This document shows, in pieces, positions 1 to 9,413 of a stretch of 64,000 nt of DNA. The DNA lies in contig DAOTXL010000137.1 in assembly GCA_034435455.1 (NCBI GenBank), positions 1 through 64,000 on the forward strand, written 5' to 3'. The stretch comes from DAOTXL01 sp034435455 (GTDB lineage Bacteria; Chloroflexota; Anaerolineae; JAAYZQ01). Under the pieces are notes generated by a model that was not told the DNA's origin, searched no databases, and saw only the letters and a program-made list of their open reading frames with translations. Numbering within the stretch: position 1 is the stretch's first letter; each line of letters starts with the position of its first letter. The position numbers and the translations under genes are program-made.

Positions 1-1
1 A

Positions 2-2494
2 GGTGGGGGTTGGGCGGCGCTGTGGCATACCCTGTGGCATGCCAACCTGACCGACACGGTGGGGGCTGTGGTGAGTTCCACCAATCTGTACGGCGACCCG
101 GCCTTCATTGCCCCCGCCGCAGCCGACTATCACCTGCAGGGGGATTCCCCTGCCCTGAACGCCGGCCTGTGGGTCGGTGTGGATGAGGATATAGACCGGG
201 ACGGGCGACCGGACGGCCAGGCTCCGGATCTCGGCGCGGACCAGTATCCGTTGCGGGTGAGCCGGTGGGTCCAACCGACAGCCGCTCTGCCCTGCGGCGT
301 GGTGACCCATACCCTGTCCCTGACCAGCCTGGATAACGCACCGCTGACCGGGGTTCAGCTCCGCGATCCGTTGCCTGCCGGCGTGGGCTTTGCCGGCTGG
401 CTGGATTGTAGTTCCGGCACCTGTAGCTATGTCCCAGGTGCCATCACCTGGCTGGGCCCGGTGGATAGCTCCGCTCCGACGCTGATCCACTACACCGCCG
501 TCCTGAGCCCCTATCTGATCAGTGGCACGAACCTCGTCCATATCGCCATCATCACCGACAGCCTTTCGACCTTCCACAGCCCGCCGGTTACGGTGACGGC
601 GCAGACGACCGATGCGGCCCTGGTCAAAGTGGCTCCGGCTCAGGCGACCATCGGCCAGGTAGTCACCTACACCATCCTTTACACCGTGCCGGCGGGCCAT
701 GTGGCCTATCAGCCACTGATGAGCGACCGGCTGCCGACCCCGGCCTTGACCTATGTGCCGGGCAGCGGCAATCCGCCGCCCGCCCAGGTCGCCCCTGATG
801 GCAGCATCATCACCTGGACCCTGACGACGGTGAGCGCCACCTGCGGCGCGCCGCAGGTGGTGGCGGTCACCTTTGCCGCCCAGGTGCAGAATCTGCCCGA
901 TAGCGGCCGTGGTGACGTGCTGACCAATACGGTCGCCCTGTCGTACACCGAGGCAGCCGGCGGCCCGGCTCACCAGGTAGCCGCCGTCCAGGCCCTTACC
1001 CTGGTCGAGCCGGAGGTGACGCTGGACAAACAGATGGCCCCCGACACCGACCTGGGCCTGCTGGACCTGGTCGCCATCACCCTGACGGTGAACAATACCG
1101 GCAACAGTCCGCTGTATGATCTCGTGCTGAGCGATACCCTGCCGGCGGGGCTGGACCTGGTGGCCGCCACGCCGGGTTACCAGGCGTCCGGCCAGACGGT
1201 GACCTGGACGCTTCCCAGCCTGGCCTTCAACGCGGCAGCGGTCTATACCCTTACCGTTCAGGTTAGCGACACGGTGGAGCCGGGGGCTGTGTTGTTCAAC
1301 CGGGCCACGGTAGAGGGCAGTTCCCTGCCCGGCATCTGGCCGGCAGAGCGGGCCTATACGGCGACCGCTCAGGCAGCGGCAACGGTCGGCTATCCCGACC
1401 TGGTGGTCGCTAAGGAGCGCGGCCCGGCGGTGTGCTCGCCCGGCCAGGTGGTCACCTACACGATCCTGTACACCAATGTCGGGGTTCTGCCGGCCGTCCA
1501 GGTTCGGCTGGTAGACACGCTGCCTCCTCTGCTGACCGATGTGATCTCGGCCACCTCCGGCCCGGCGACCGTAGAACGGGCCGGCCAGGTGGTGACCTGG
1601 ACGTTGCCCGGCCCGCTGGGGCCGGAGGCTGGCGGGGCCATCTGGATCACCGGCACCGTGCTGCTTACGGCGCCGGATGGCGGGGTGCTGCTCAACACGG
1701 TCAGCATCACCACCACTACGCCGGAACAGAACCTGGAGAACAACACCGCCTGGGTGACCAGCACGGTACGGAGGCCGGCGCTCCATATCGGCAAGGTGGC
1801 CACCCCCGATGTGGTGATGCCCGGCGGACAACTGGAGTACACCCTGACCGTGCAGAACGAGGGCCTGGGCGTGGCTACCGGCCTGATCATCAGCGACGCG
1901 GTGCCCCTCCACACCACCTACCTGTCCTGTAGCGGCGGCGATAGTTGTTCCCTGGAGGGAAGCACGGTGGTCTGGAATGTCGCTTCTCTGCCGCCGGGGG
2001 CCAGCATCCAGGTGACCTTTGCCGTACAGGTGAGCCCGGACACTCAGTTCGGGATGACCGTTGACAACCAGGTCTATCGCGTTGCCTGTGAGCAGGGGGA
2101 AACGGCCATCGGCCAGCCGGTGAGCACGCCCATTGGCCTCCTCGGCAACATATCCCTGGAGCCGGACCGCAGCGGCGCAGGGTGGCCCGGTCAGCAGGTG
2201 GTCTATACCCACACCCTGACCAACAATAGCAATGTCACCCAGGCTATCAACCTGTCTGTTGCCTCGTCGCAGGGATGGGCGGTGAGCGTGAGCCCCACCG
2301 TGGTGAATCTGGCTGCCGGGGCCTCGGCGCCGGTTACGGTGACCTTGCTGGTGGGCAGTGGTGCGACCGCCGGCACGGTGGATACGACGGTGGTGACCGC
2401 TATCGGGGCGCTCATCGGTCAAGACACAGCGACCGATACAACCACCATCGTCGGGCATTTCATCTATCTGCCGATGATCCTGCGCCAATACTGA
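2..2494 (+). CDS. Secreted beta-helix/DUF11 repeat protein, 5' end outside window
   Basis: The reading frame is open to the left edge, so only the last 830 residues are visible and the true start is outside. The visible N-terminus (YHLQGDSPALNAG) is the typical end of a right-handed beta-helix or choice-of-anchor Q domain. It is followed by about five DUF11/CARDB-like Ig domains, recognisable by repeated VTYTI-LYT, LSDTLPAGL and VTWTLP motifs. The C-terminus reads IYLPMILRQY, matching the tail of other secreted proteins in this window. Such proteins are extracellular or cell-wall proteins of unknown ligand; no catalytic domain is visible. It is followed by a GC-rich hairpin and then by membrane glycosylation genes on the same strand. 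Confident as a secreted repeat protein; the role is unknown. Confidence 0.85.
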   Translation, partial: GGGWAALWHTLWHANLTDTVGAVVSSTNLYGDPAFIAPAAADYHLQGDSPALNAGLWVGVDEDIDRDGRPDGQAPDLGADQYPLRVSRWVQPTAALPCGVVTHTLSLTSLDNAPLTGVQLRDPLPAGVGFAGWLDCSSGTCSYVPGAITWLGPVDSSAPTLIHYTAVLSPYLISGTNLVHIAIITDSLSTFHSPPVTVTAQTTDAALVKVAPAQATIGQVVTYTILYTVPAGHVAYQPLMSDRLPTPALTYVPGSGNPPPAQVAPDGSIITWTLTTVSATCGAPQVVAVTFAAQVQNLPDSGRGDVLTNTVALSYTEAAGGPAHQVAAVQALTLVEPEVTLDKQMAPDTDLGLLDLVAITLTVNNTGNSPLYDLVLSDTLPAGLDLVAATPGYQASGQTVTWTLPSLAFNAAAVYTLTVQVSDTVEPGAVLFNRATVEGSSLPGIWPAERAYTATAQAAATVGYPDLVVAKERGPAVCSPGQVVTYTILYTNVGVLPAVQVRLVDTLPPLLTDVISATSGPATVERAGQVVTWTLPGPLGPEAGGAIWITGTVLLTAPDGGVLLNTVSITTTTPEQNLENNTAWVTSTVRRPALHIGKVATPDVVMPGGQLEYTLTVQNEGLGVATGLIISDAVPLHTTYLSCSGGDSCSLEGSTVVWNVASLPPGASIQVTFAVQVSPDTQFGMTVDNQVYRVACEQGETAIGQPVSTPIGLLGNISLEPDRSGAGWPGQQVVYTHTLTNNSNVTQAINLSVASSQGWAVSVSPTVVNLAAGASAPVTVTLLVGSGATAGTVDTTVVTAIGALIGQDTATDTTTIVGHFIYLPMILRQY

Positions 2495-2547
2495 CGATCC
2501 TCTTCCCCTTCTTCTGGGCGTAGGATGGCAGGAAGGGGGAACCGGAA

Positions 2548-2580
2548 GGGGGTGGGGATGCCCTTCGCATCCTCGCCCCC
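2548..2580 (+). terminator. GC-rich hairpin after the DUF11 gene
   Basis: A 14-bp stem (2548-2561 with 2567-2580, two G-U wobbles) closes a 5-nt loop (ccttc). No T-run follows, so it is either a weak terminator or an RNA-processing hairpin in the 116-bp gap before the next gene. Confidence 0.4.
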
Positions 2581-2610
2581 TCCTGACAGGTGCGGATCGG
2601 AGAAATCGCT

Positions 2611-3558
2611 GTGCGCCTGCGACAGATCGCCTTTCGCCTGATCGGCCTGGGCATTCTGGTGCTGATCCTGCTCAAGCTGGACCTGAGGGCCACCGTCGCT
2701 GCGCTGGCCCGGTTGCAATGGGGCTATCTGTTGCTGGCAATGGCCGCCAACCTGCCCCTGTTTGGGCTCAAGGCGTGGCGCTGGCAGGAGATGCTCAAGA
2801 TGCAGGGCATCCACTACCCGTGGCGCGACGCCTTCCTGGCCTTCGTGGCCGGCCTGTTCCTGGGCCTGGTGACGCCAGGCCGGGTGGGGGAGATGAGCAA
2901 GGCACTCTACCTGAAACAGGATCGGGGGGTGCCGGCCAGCGTCGGCCTGGCCAACGTGTTGATGGACCGCCTCTTTGACCTGTACACCATTCTGGTGTTG
3001 GGCAGCGCCGGTCTGGTCTGGTTTCACCTGCTGCCCAACTGGGCGCTGGCCCTGATCCTGGCCGGGACCGTGGCCTCGCTCTTGCTGCCCCTCGCCCTGT
3101 TGAGTGAACGGCTGGCGGCCTGGGGGTTGGCCCTGGTCCGGCGCATCCCGCTCCTGTGCCGCTACGACGCCCGGCTGACCGGGGCGGTGGAGCGCTTTCA
3201 GCAGGGCCTGCGCCCGCTGTTAACCCCCCGCCTGGTGGTGCCGCTGCTGCTGACCCAGGTGGCCTATCTCCTCTTCTTCGGGCAGGGCCAGTGGCTGGCG
3301 CGGGCCGTCGACCTGCCGGTGGGCATCGTCTATCTGGCCGTGTGCCTGTCGGTGGCGGGGGTGGTGACCCTGTTGCCCATCTCCCTCTCAGGCCTGGGCA
3401 CACGCGATGCCACCCTCATCGCCCTGTTTGCCCCCTTGGGCCTGGCCGCCGAGCGGACTATGGCCTTTTCCACCCTGTACTTTCTGACCTTCTATGTCGT
3501 CGGCGGCGCTATCGGGGCGGTGGCCTGGCAGATCAAGCCGTTGAAAGAACGGGCGTGA
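2611..3558 (+). CDS. Flippase-like membrane protein (UPF0104 / lysylphosphatidylglycerol synthase TM family)
   Basis: A polytopic membrane protein of about 315 residues with the hallmarks of the UPF0104/AglD family: the early LLKLDL segment, the GLFLGLVTPGRVGEMSKALYL loop region, and the late ISLSGLGTRDATLI motif. Members lacking the C-terminal synthase domain are commonly found with glycosyltransferases and are thought to act in lipid or glycolipid handling at the membrane; the substrate is not known here. I prefer the GTG at 2611, because a GGAG lies 8 bases upstream. A GTG at 2590 would add seven residues but has no ribosome binding site. It precedes three GT-C glycosyltransferases, so a role in exporting a glycosyl carrier is plausible inference. 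Confidence 0.85.
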   Translation: MRLRQIAFRLIGLGILVLILLKLDLRATVAALARLQWGYLLLAMAANLPLFGLKAWRWQEMLKMQGIHYPWRDAFLAFVAGLFLGLVTPGRVGEMSKALYLKQDRGVPASVGLANVLMDRLFDLYTILVLGSAGLVWFHLLPNWALALILAGTVASLLLPLALLSERLAAWGLALVRRIPLLCRYDARLTGAVERFQQGLRPLLTPRLVVPLLLTQVAYLLFFGQGQWLARAVDLPVGIVYLAVCLSVAGVVTLLPISLSGLGTRDATLIALFAPLGLAAERTMAFSTLYFLTFYVVGGAIGAVAWQIKPLKERA

Positions 3559-3703
3559 AACGCCGAGAGGTGCCCGTCGCTTCCAGCCGCTGTGGGGGCG
3601 GCATCCTGTGGACGACGGCAGGCAATTGGCGCCGGGCAGCGATGGGGTCCGGTGACGGGTACCCTGGAACCTGACCCCCGGGCACGATAGGAGGGATGGG
3701 GAG

Positions 3704-5410
3704 ATGAAGCAAAAGCGATCCAGGGCGGCGGCCTGGCCGGACCTGCTGCTGGTCCTCCTGCTGTTTGCTGCCGGGCTGGGGGTGCGCTGGCTGTATGTGC
3801 GGGCTGTCGTCTTTCCTCCCCTGGACGACCCTGCCTTCTATCTGATCACCGGCCAGAACCTGGCCGCCGGGCGCGGCCTGGAAGTAGATGCCCTGTGGAG
3901 CTACCAGCTCCCCTTTCCCGGCGTGACCCACCCCAGCCACGAACACTGGATGCCCCTGACTACCGGGCTGATCGCCGCCGCGCTGCTCCTCCAGCGGGCT
4001 ATCTCCCCTCTGGCGGAACCTTCGCTCCTGATCGGGCAACTGCCGGGCCTTTTGCTGGGTGCCCTGCTGGTGCCTCTGACCTATATCGTGGGCCGGAAAA
4101 GCCTGCCAGGGGGCCGGGGCAACCGGTGGGTTGCCTTCACGGCGGCACTGCTGGTGGCTGCCAACGCCACGCTGGGCTACCAGTCGGCCAGCGCCGATAG
4201 CAGCGCCCCCTTTGCCCTGCTGGCCGCCTGGGCTTTGGCCACGGCCGTGCACCCCCCCGGTGAGAGAGGCAGCTACCTGGGGACCGGCATCCTGGTGGCC
4301 CTGGCATTTTTGACCCGCAGCGACGGTCTGCTGCTGGCGCTGGCCCTCCCGCTGGCCTGGTGGTTGCTGCCCATCCCCGGCCCTTTTCGACCGCAGCCGG
4401 TAGAACTCCCGGACAACCCTGCTGCCCGCACGGTCTGGGAATTGTGGGAGCGGGAGCGGGGCACAAAGGCAGGGGAAGAGGTGCGCATATCCGGGCCGGG
4501 CCTGGCGGGCCTGGTGGACCTGTTTGTGGCTTTTTGCCTGGTGGTGGCCCCCTGGCTGGTGCGGAACTACCTGGCCTTTGGCACGCCGTTGCCCGGTTCG
4601 GTGCTGAACCAGACCTGGCTGAGCGACTATGTCCAGACCTTCAACTTCCTGGACCATCCCACGTGGCAGTCGCTGGTGGATCAGGGCTGGCAGGCGATCC
4701 TGGCCCAGCGCGGGCAGGCCCTGTTGCACAACGGCCGTGTCTTTTTGCTGATCGCCTTCCCGTGGGGCCTGTTGGCCCTGCCCGGGCTGTGGTTGCTGCG
4801 CCATGAATGGCCCTTTTACCCGCCGTTCTTCTATGGCCTGCTCCTCTTTTTCGGTTCAGCCCTCCTCTTCCCGGTATCGGCCATGTCGGGGACCTTTTAC
4901 CATTCTCTGGGGGCTGTGGTACCCTTCCTGGCTCTGGCCGCCATGTATGCCCTCTACCGGGCCGTTCAGCGCCTGAGCCGTGGCCGGGTGGTCAGCCCCT
5001 TCTTTGCCATCCTGGCCTTTGGGCTGGCGGTGCTGGCCGGTGGGCAGGTGGTGCAGGCGTTGCCGCGCGTTGCCGAGCGCCATCGGGCTGAAAAGGTCCA
5101 GTTCGAAGCCATCGCCGCCTGGCTGGCCGGTCATGCCGCCCCTGGCGATGTGGTGATGACCACCCAGCCCTACACGCTTCACTACGCCAGCAGCCACCCC
5201 TGCATCCCTCTGCCGGCCGGGGAAGAGCCTGATGCCGTCTGGAAGGCGGCCAGCCGCTACGGGGCCCGTTTCCTGATCATCACCCAGACCTTTGGCCGGT
5301 ATCCGCAACTTTTGCACGACCGGCCTGACGCGCGTTTTCGGCTGTTGCAGGCCGACGACAGGGCCGAGATCTATGAGATCGACCTTGGGGCAGCGCCATC
5401 CTCAGGATGA
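3704..5410 (+). CDS. GT-C membrane glycosyltransferase (GT39/ArnT-like), first of three
   Basis: 568 residues with about a dozen hydrophobic segments and a soluble C-terminal part. The acidic pair in the first outer loop (PPLDDPAFYLITGQNLAAGRGL) is the position of the catalytic aspartate in GT39/ArnT/PMT-type enzymes, which use polyprenyl-phosphate sugars as donors and work on the outer face of the membrane. The AFGTPLPGS motif after the central TM block is common in bacterial members. An AGGAGGGATGGGGAG stretch precedes the ATG. The downstream GTG start at 5427 lies 17 bp after this stop, so co-translation is likely. The two following genes are clear paralogues. Acceptor and sugar cannot be read from the sequence. 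Confidence 0.85.
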   Translation: MKQKRSRAAAWPDLLLVLLLFAAGLGVRWLYVRAVVFPPLDDPAFYLITGQNLAAGRGLEVDALWSYQLPFPGVTHPSHEHWMPLTTGLIAAALLLQRAISPLAEPSLLIGQLPGLLLGALLVPLTYIVGRKSLPGGRGNRWVAFTAALLVAANATLGYQSASADSSAPFALLAAWALATAVHPPGERGSYLGTGILVALAFLTRSDGLLLALALPLAWWLLPIPGPFRPQPVELPDNPAARTVWELWERERGTKAGEEVRISGPGLAGLVDLFVAFCLVVAPWLVRNYLAFGTPLPGSVLNQTWLSDYVQTFNFLDHPTWQSLVDQGWQAILAQRGQALLHNGRVFLLIAFPWGLLALPGLWLLRHEWPFYPPFFYGLLLFFGSALLFPVSAMSGTFYHSLGAVVPFLALAAMYALYRAVQRLSRGRVVSPFFAILAFGLAVLAGGQVVQALPRVAERHRAEKVQFEAIAAWLAGHAAPGDVVMTTQPYTLHYASSHPCIPLPAGEEPDAVWKAASRYGARFLIITQTFGRYPQLLHDRPDARFRLLQADDRAEIYEIDLGAAPSSG

Positions 5411-5426
5411 ACGGGAAGACGGCCCG

Positions 5427-6977
5427 GTGAGGAACCGACACCTGCGGCCCCTGGTCGCCCTCCTGGCCCTGGCCCTGGCCGTGCGCCTGCTGACGGCCTG
5501 GTTCCTGCGCCAGCCGGGCTACACCGATGCCTGCTACTATGCCGTCGGCGCCCGACAGCTCGCTGCCGGGCAGGGGTTCAGCGAGCCGTTTATCTGGAAC
5601 TATCTCTCTCCGCCCGATAGCCTGCCCCAACCCGGTTACCGCTACTGGATGCCGCTGGCGGCCATGCTGGGCTGGCTGGGGATGGCCCTGTTCGGCGGTT
5701 CGTTCCGGGCGATGCAGGCCCCCTTTGTCCTGCTCTCGGCACTGCTGCCGCTGCTGGCCTATGCCCTGGCCTGGGACCTGACCGGCCGACAAAAGCATGC
5801 GGTCCTGGCGGGTTTGCTGGCTGTTTTCCCCGGCTTCTATGCCCATGTCCTGGTCTTGCCCGACAACTTTGCGCCTTTTGCCCTGGCCGGGGGGGGCTGC
5901 CTGTGGGCTGCCGGCCGGGGCCTGCGCGATGGGCGACCGTTGTGGTTCGGGCTGGCCGGGCTGGCGGCGGGGTTGGGGCACCTGGCCCGTGCCGATGGGC
6001 TGCTCCTGTTGGGAATCGCCCTGCTGGCCGCGCTTGCGGGGTCGGGTAAGAAGCTATCTTCTGCCTCCTGCCTCCTGGGCTACCTGTTGGTTATGGGCCC
6101 GTGGCTGGCCCGCAACTGGCAGGTTTTCGGCACTCCCCTGCCCGGCGCCGGGCTCCGAACCGCCTTCCTCACCACCTACGACGACCTGTTCGCCTATGGC
6201 CGCCCTTTGACGCTGCCCGGCTATCTGGCCTGGGGCTGGGGCGCAATCCTCCGGTCCAAAGGGGAAGCGTTGCTCCTGAACCTGGAACGGCTGTGGGTCG
6301 AGGGGCTGCTCATCTTTCTGCTGCCTTTTAGCGCCGCGGGGCTGTGGCGGCTGCGCCGACAGCGCCTGCTGTGGCCCTTTTTCCTCTACCTGCCGCTGTT
6401 GTTCGGGGCCATGACGTTCCTCTTTACCTTTCCCGGCATGCGGGGGGGGCTGTTCCATTCCGGCGGGGCGCTGCTGCCCTTCTTCTTTGCGGCCGCCGGC
6501 CCCGGCCTGGAAGAGGCCCTGGCCTGGGCGGCGCGGCGCTTCCGCCCCTGGCGGGTGAGAACCGCCTGGCCGGTCTTTGGCGCCGGGCTGGTGGGGCTGG
6601 CCCTGCTGGTGACCGCCCTGGCCCTGGGGCGGGCCGGCCTGTTCAGCGGCGAGTGGAACCGGCGTGGTCAGGGCTACGCCGCCCTGGGCGAGTGGCTGGA
6701 TGGCCAGGGGGAGGGGGCGGCTGTGGTGATGGTAGGCGACTCCCCGGCTTTTACCTGGCATACCGGCCACCCGACCATCGCCATCCCCAACGAGCCGCTG
6801 GACACGATCCTGGCCGTGGCCGACCGCTACGGCGCTCGCTACCTGGTGCTGGACGATACCCGCCCGCGGACGACCGACGGCCTGTATCGGGGAGAAACGG
6901 CCCATCCCCGCCTGAAGCTGCGCAACACGGTGGGGGCCGGGGGACAACCGGCGCAGCTTTACGAGGTCCTGCCATGA
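5427..6977 (+). CDS. GT-C membrane glycosyltransferase (GT39/ArnT-like), second of three
   Basis: Paralogue of the preceding gene, with the same layout: N-terminal TM helix, first outer loop TDACYYAVGARQLAAGQGF, many TM helices, and a C-terminal soluble tail ending in the same kind of YGARYLVLDD segment. The frame extends upstream to 5292 inside the previous gene. I choose the GTG at 5427 because it gives a normal MRNRHLRPLVALLALAL membrane start and a gggaag lies upstream. The stop overlaps the ATG of the third paralogue by four bases (ATGA at 6974-6977). This is translational coupling and supports one operon. A role in glycosylating a surface polymer or protein is inference. Confidence 0.85.
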   Translation: MRNRHLRPLVALLALALAVRLLTAWFLRQPGYTDACYYAVGARQLAAGQGFSEPFIWNYLSPPDSLPQPGYRYWMPLAAMLGWLGMALFGGSFRAMQAPFVLLSALLPLLAYALAWDLTGRQKHAVLAGLLAVFPGFYAHVLVLPDNFAPFALAGGGCLWAAGRGLRDGRPLWFGLAGLAAGLGHLARADGLLLLGIALLAALAGSGKKLSSASCLLGYLLVMGPWLARNWQVFGTPLPGAGLRTAFLTTYDDLFAYGRPLTLPGYLAWGWGAILRSKGEALLLNLERLWVEGLLIFLLPFSAAGLWRLRRQRLLWPFFLYLPLLFGAMTFLFTFPGMRGGLFHSGGALLPFFFAAAGPGLEEALAWAARRFRPWRVRTAWPVFGAGLVGLALLVTALALGRAGLFSGEWNRRGQGYAALGEWLDGQGEGAAVVMVGDSPAFTWHTGHPTIAIPNEPLDTILAVADRYGARYLVLDDTRPRTTDGLYRGETAHPRLKLRNTVGAGGQPAQLYEVLP

Positions 6978-8650
6978 AATCTAGCCGGTTGCGGAGCCGC
7001 GCCCTGGTGGCGCTCATCCCCGTCCTGGCCGTGGTGGCCCCTACCGGCTATCTGCTGTGGGCCAGGGCCCACGGCCTGCTGGGCTTTCCCCTGGACGACG
7101 CCTGGATCCACCAGACCTATGCCCGCAACCTGGCCGAGACGGGCCAATTGGCCTATCTGCCCGGCCAACCCAGCGCCGGCTCCACCTCGCCGGCGTGGAG
7201 CTACCTGCTTTCGGTCGGCTACCTGCTGGGGCTGGATTTTCATCTGTGGGCCTATCTGTTGGGCGGACTGGCCCTGGCAGCGAGCGCCTGGCTGATCTAC
7301 CGGCTATCGCGGCGGCTGTTCCCCTCCCGGCCGTTGGCTGCCTTGCTGGCCGGGTTGTTCTGTGCTGGGGAGTGGCACCTGGTCTGGGCTGCGGCGTCGG
7401 GCATGGAGACGATGCTGTTCACCGCCCTGTCGCTGGCCTTGCTGGAATACTACCTCGGCCAGATCGCGGCCCGCCGGTCGCCGGACCGGCCCGGCGCGCT
7501 GCGCACCGAGCAGAACATCGTCAGTGCCGTCGGTATCGGCCTGGTAGGGGGACTTTTGACCCTGACCCGACCGGAGGGGCTGGGACTGACCGGTCTGGTG
7601 ATCGCCGGGCTGGTCCTGCTGCCCTGGCCGCCCGACCGTGGCGAGATCCGCTCCCGGCTGCTGGCCGCCGCAGCGTCGGTGCTGGCCCTGGGTGTGCTCC
7701 TGACCCCTTACCTGCTGTTCAACTGGAACACGGCCGGTATGCCGTTCCCCAACACCTTCTACGCCAAGCAGGCCGAGTATCAGCCCGGCGGCTCGTTGCT
7801 ATCCCGGCTTTGGCGGGTGCTGAGCCCCACCCTGGTGGGCGCTCAGGTGCTCCTGGTGCCGGGCTTTTGTGCTGCTGGCTACCAGTTCGTCCGGCGGCGC
7901 AGATGGCCGGCGCTGCTGCCCCTGGTCTGGTGGCTGGTGTTTCTGGTAGCCTATGCCCTGCGCCTGCCGGTGGACTATCAGCATGGGCGCTATACCATGC
8001 CCACCATCCCGTTGCTTATCCTCTACGGGGTGGCAGGTACCGCCGACCTGGTGCGGCCCGGTTCGCCCCGGCTGGCCGTGCGCCTGCTCAGCCGGGCCGT
8101 GCCGGTAGCCGTGGCCGTGCTGGCCCTGCTTTTCCTGGGCCGTGGGGCGGTGGCCTACCGCGACGACGTGGGTTTTATCGAGGGGGAGTTGGTGGCCACG
8201 GCCCGCTGGCTGAACGAGAACACGGCCCCCGGCGACCTGATCGCCGTACACGACATCGGCGCGGTCGGCTACCTGACCGATCGCCCGTTGCTGGATCTGG
8301 CGGGGTTGATCACACCCGACGTTATCCCCTTCATTGCCGATGCCGACCGGCTGGCAGCATGGATGATCGAGCGAGGGGCCGCCTATGCGGTCTTGTTCCC
8401 CGATTTTTCCCCTGCCTATGCCCGACTGGCCGCCGATCGCCGCTTGACAGTGGTGCATTGCACCGGCTACGCCTGGACGCGGGCGGCGGGACATCAGAAC
8501 CTGTGTGTCTACCGCCTGTCCCTCAGGGAGACCCCCCCTGAGAGTTGTACCAAATTGGATTATGTGGTATACTGGAGGATAACAGCGGATCAGGCTGTGC
8601 GTTTACATCCCGGCCGGCCAGAGTCTGGGCGCCGGGTAGAGGTAAGGGGG
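6974..8650 (+). CDS. GT-C membrane glycosyltransferase (GT39-like), third of three, no stop before the next gene
   Basis: Starts in the ATGA overlap with the previous gene. The first outer loop FPLDDAWIHQTYARNLAETG has the double-Asp motif of GT39-like enzymes, and about ten TM segments and a short C-terminal soluble region follow. Homology-like sequence ends near NLCVYRLSL (about 8525), but there is no stop. The frame continues through a promoter and ribosome binding site straight into the response regulator at 8651. An extra C in the C7 run at 8532-8538 would bring a TGA into frame at once, so a lost stop or sequencing error is possible. The end given here is only the last base before the regulator ATG. 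The alternative is a genuine GT-regulator fusion, which I think unlikely because the regulator has its own start signals. Confidence 0.75.
8545..8573 (+). promoter_or_regulatory. Sigma-70-type promoter of the response regulator
   Basis: TTGTAC (8545-8550), a 17-bp spacer and TATACT (8568-8573), with TGG directly before the -10 (extended -10). It lies inside the open frame after the glycosyltransferase and about 78 bases before the regulator ATG. A GTACCAA heptamer overlaps the -35 box and recurs at the flp and tadE promoters. Confidence 0.65.
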
Positions 8651-9340
8651 ATGCACAGAATCACGGTCATGATCGTAGATGACCATCCGGTCTTCCGCCA
8701 GGGCCTGAGGCGGGTACTGGAAGGGGAAGATGATCTGGAGGTCGTTGCCGAGGTGGCCGATGGCATCGAAGCCTTTCAGTTGGCCAAACAATTGCTGCCC
8801 GATGTGATGCTGCTGGACATCAACCTGCCGGGCATGAACGGTTTGCAGGTGGCCCGCAGCCTCAAAGATGCCCTGCTCAACATCAACATCATCATGCTGA
8901 CCGCCTACCACGACGAGCAGCAGGTCTTTCATTCCATCCAGGCAGGGGCCTCGGCTTATTTCCCCAAAGATGTCAGCCCCCGGCGGCTGATTGAAGCCAT
9001 CCGGCTGGTGCATCAGGGCAGCTATGTGATCGAAGACCGGGTGCTGGAAAAGCCGCAGGTCGGTGCCTGGCTGCTGGAGCAGTTCGAACAGGTGGATAAA
9101 GAGGCGGGCGGCGATCTGGGCGCACTCTTTCTCCCTCTCTCGCCACGGGAGATGGAGATCCTGCAATACATTGCCCAGGGCAAGAGCAACAAAGAGATCG
9201 CCTACAGCCTGGGCATCAGCCGCCAGACGGTCAAGAACCACATGACCAGCATCTTGCGCAAGCTGGCGGTGAACGACCGGACCCAGGCTGCTATCTATGC
9301 CCTGCGGCGGGGTTGGATTCGGCTGCAGGATATCGGCTGA
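8651..9340 (+). CDS. NarL/FixJ-family response regulator (REC + LuxR HTH)
   Basis: 229 residues. The receiver domain (about 1-125) has all key residues: the acidic pair D10-D11, phosphoacceptor D56 (MLLDINLPG), T84 and K106. A linker of about 40 residues is followed by a LuxR-type helix-turn-helix (about 163-225; LSPREMEILQYIAQGKSNKEIAYSLGIS). The ATG is directly preceded by gaggtaaggggg. It pairs with the histidine kinase 73 bp downstream, giving a DegU/DegS- or NarL/NarX-like system. The pilin operon begins about 100 bp after the kinase, so control of pilus genes is a reasonable inference. Its own promoter is internal to the upstream open frame. Confidence 0.92.
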   Translation: MHRITVMIVDDHPVFRQGLRRVLEGEDDLEVVAEVADGIEAFQLAKQLLPDVMLLDINLPGMNGLQVARSLKDALLNINIIMLTAYHDEQQVFHSIQAGASAYFPKDVSPRRLIEAIRLVHQGSYVIEDRVLEKPQVGAWLLEQFEQVDKEAGGDLGALFLPLSPREMEILQYIAQGKSNKEIAYSLGISRQTVKNHMTSILRKLAVNDRTQAAIYALRRGWIRLQDIG

Positions 9341-9413
9341 GTTTGAAATTTGCACCGGCCATGACCGGTTGGCTATCCGCCAAACTTGCTATGGGATGAG
9401 AGGATAACATTCG

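Larger units (their letters stand above)
6974..9340 (+). other. Continuous 788-codon reading frame joining glycosyltransferase and response regulator
   Basis: From the ATG at 6974 to the TGA at 9338-9340 there is no in-frame stop, so an automatic caller would give a single 788-residue protein. The linker (about residues 518-559) is low-information and contains the promoter of the regulator. I read it as two genes, with a stop missing or mutated. Confidence 0.6.

Noticed and set aside
3533..4804. 423-residue frame on the minus strand opposite the first GT-C gene
   Set aside because: Gln/Gly/Arg-rich, without motifs; a compositional shadow of the GC-rich + strand gene.
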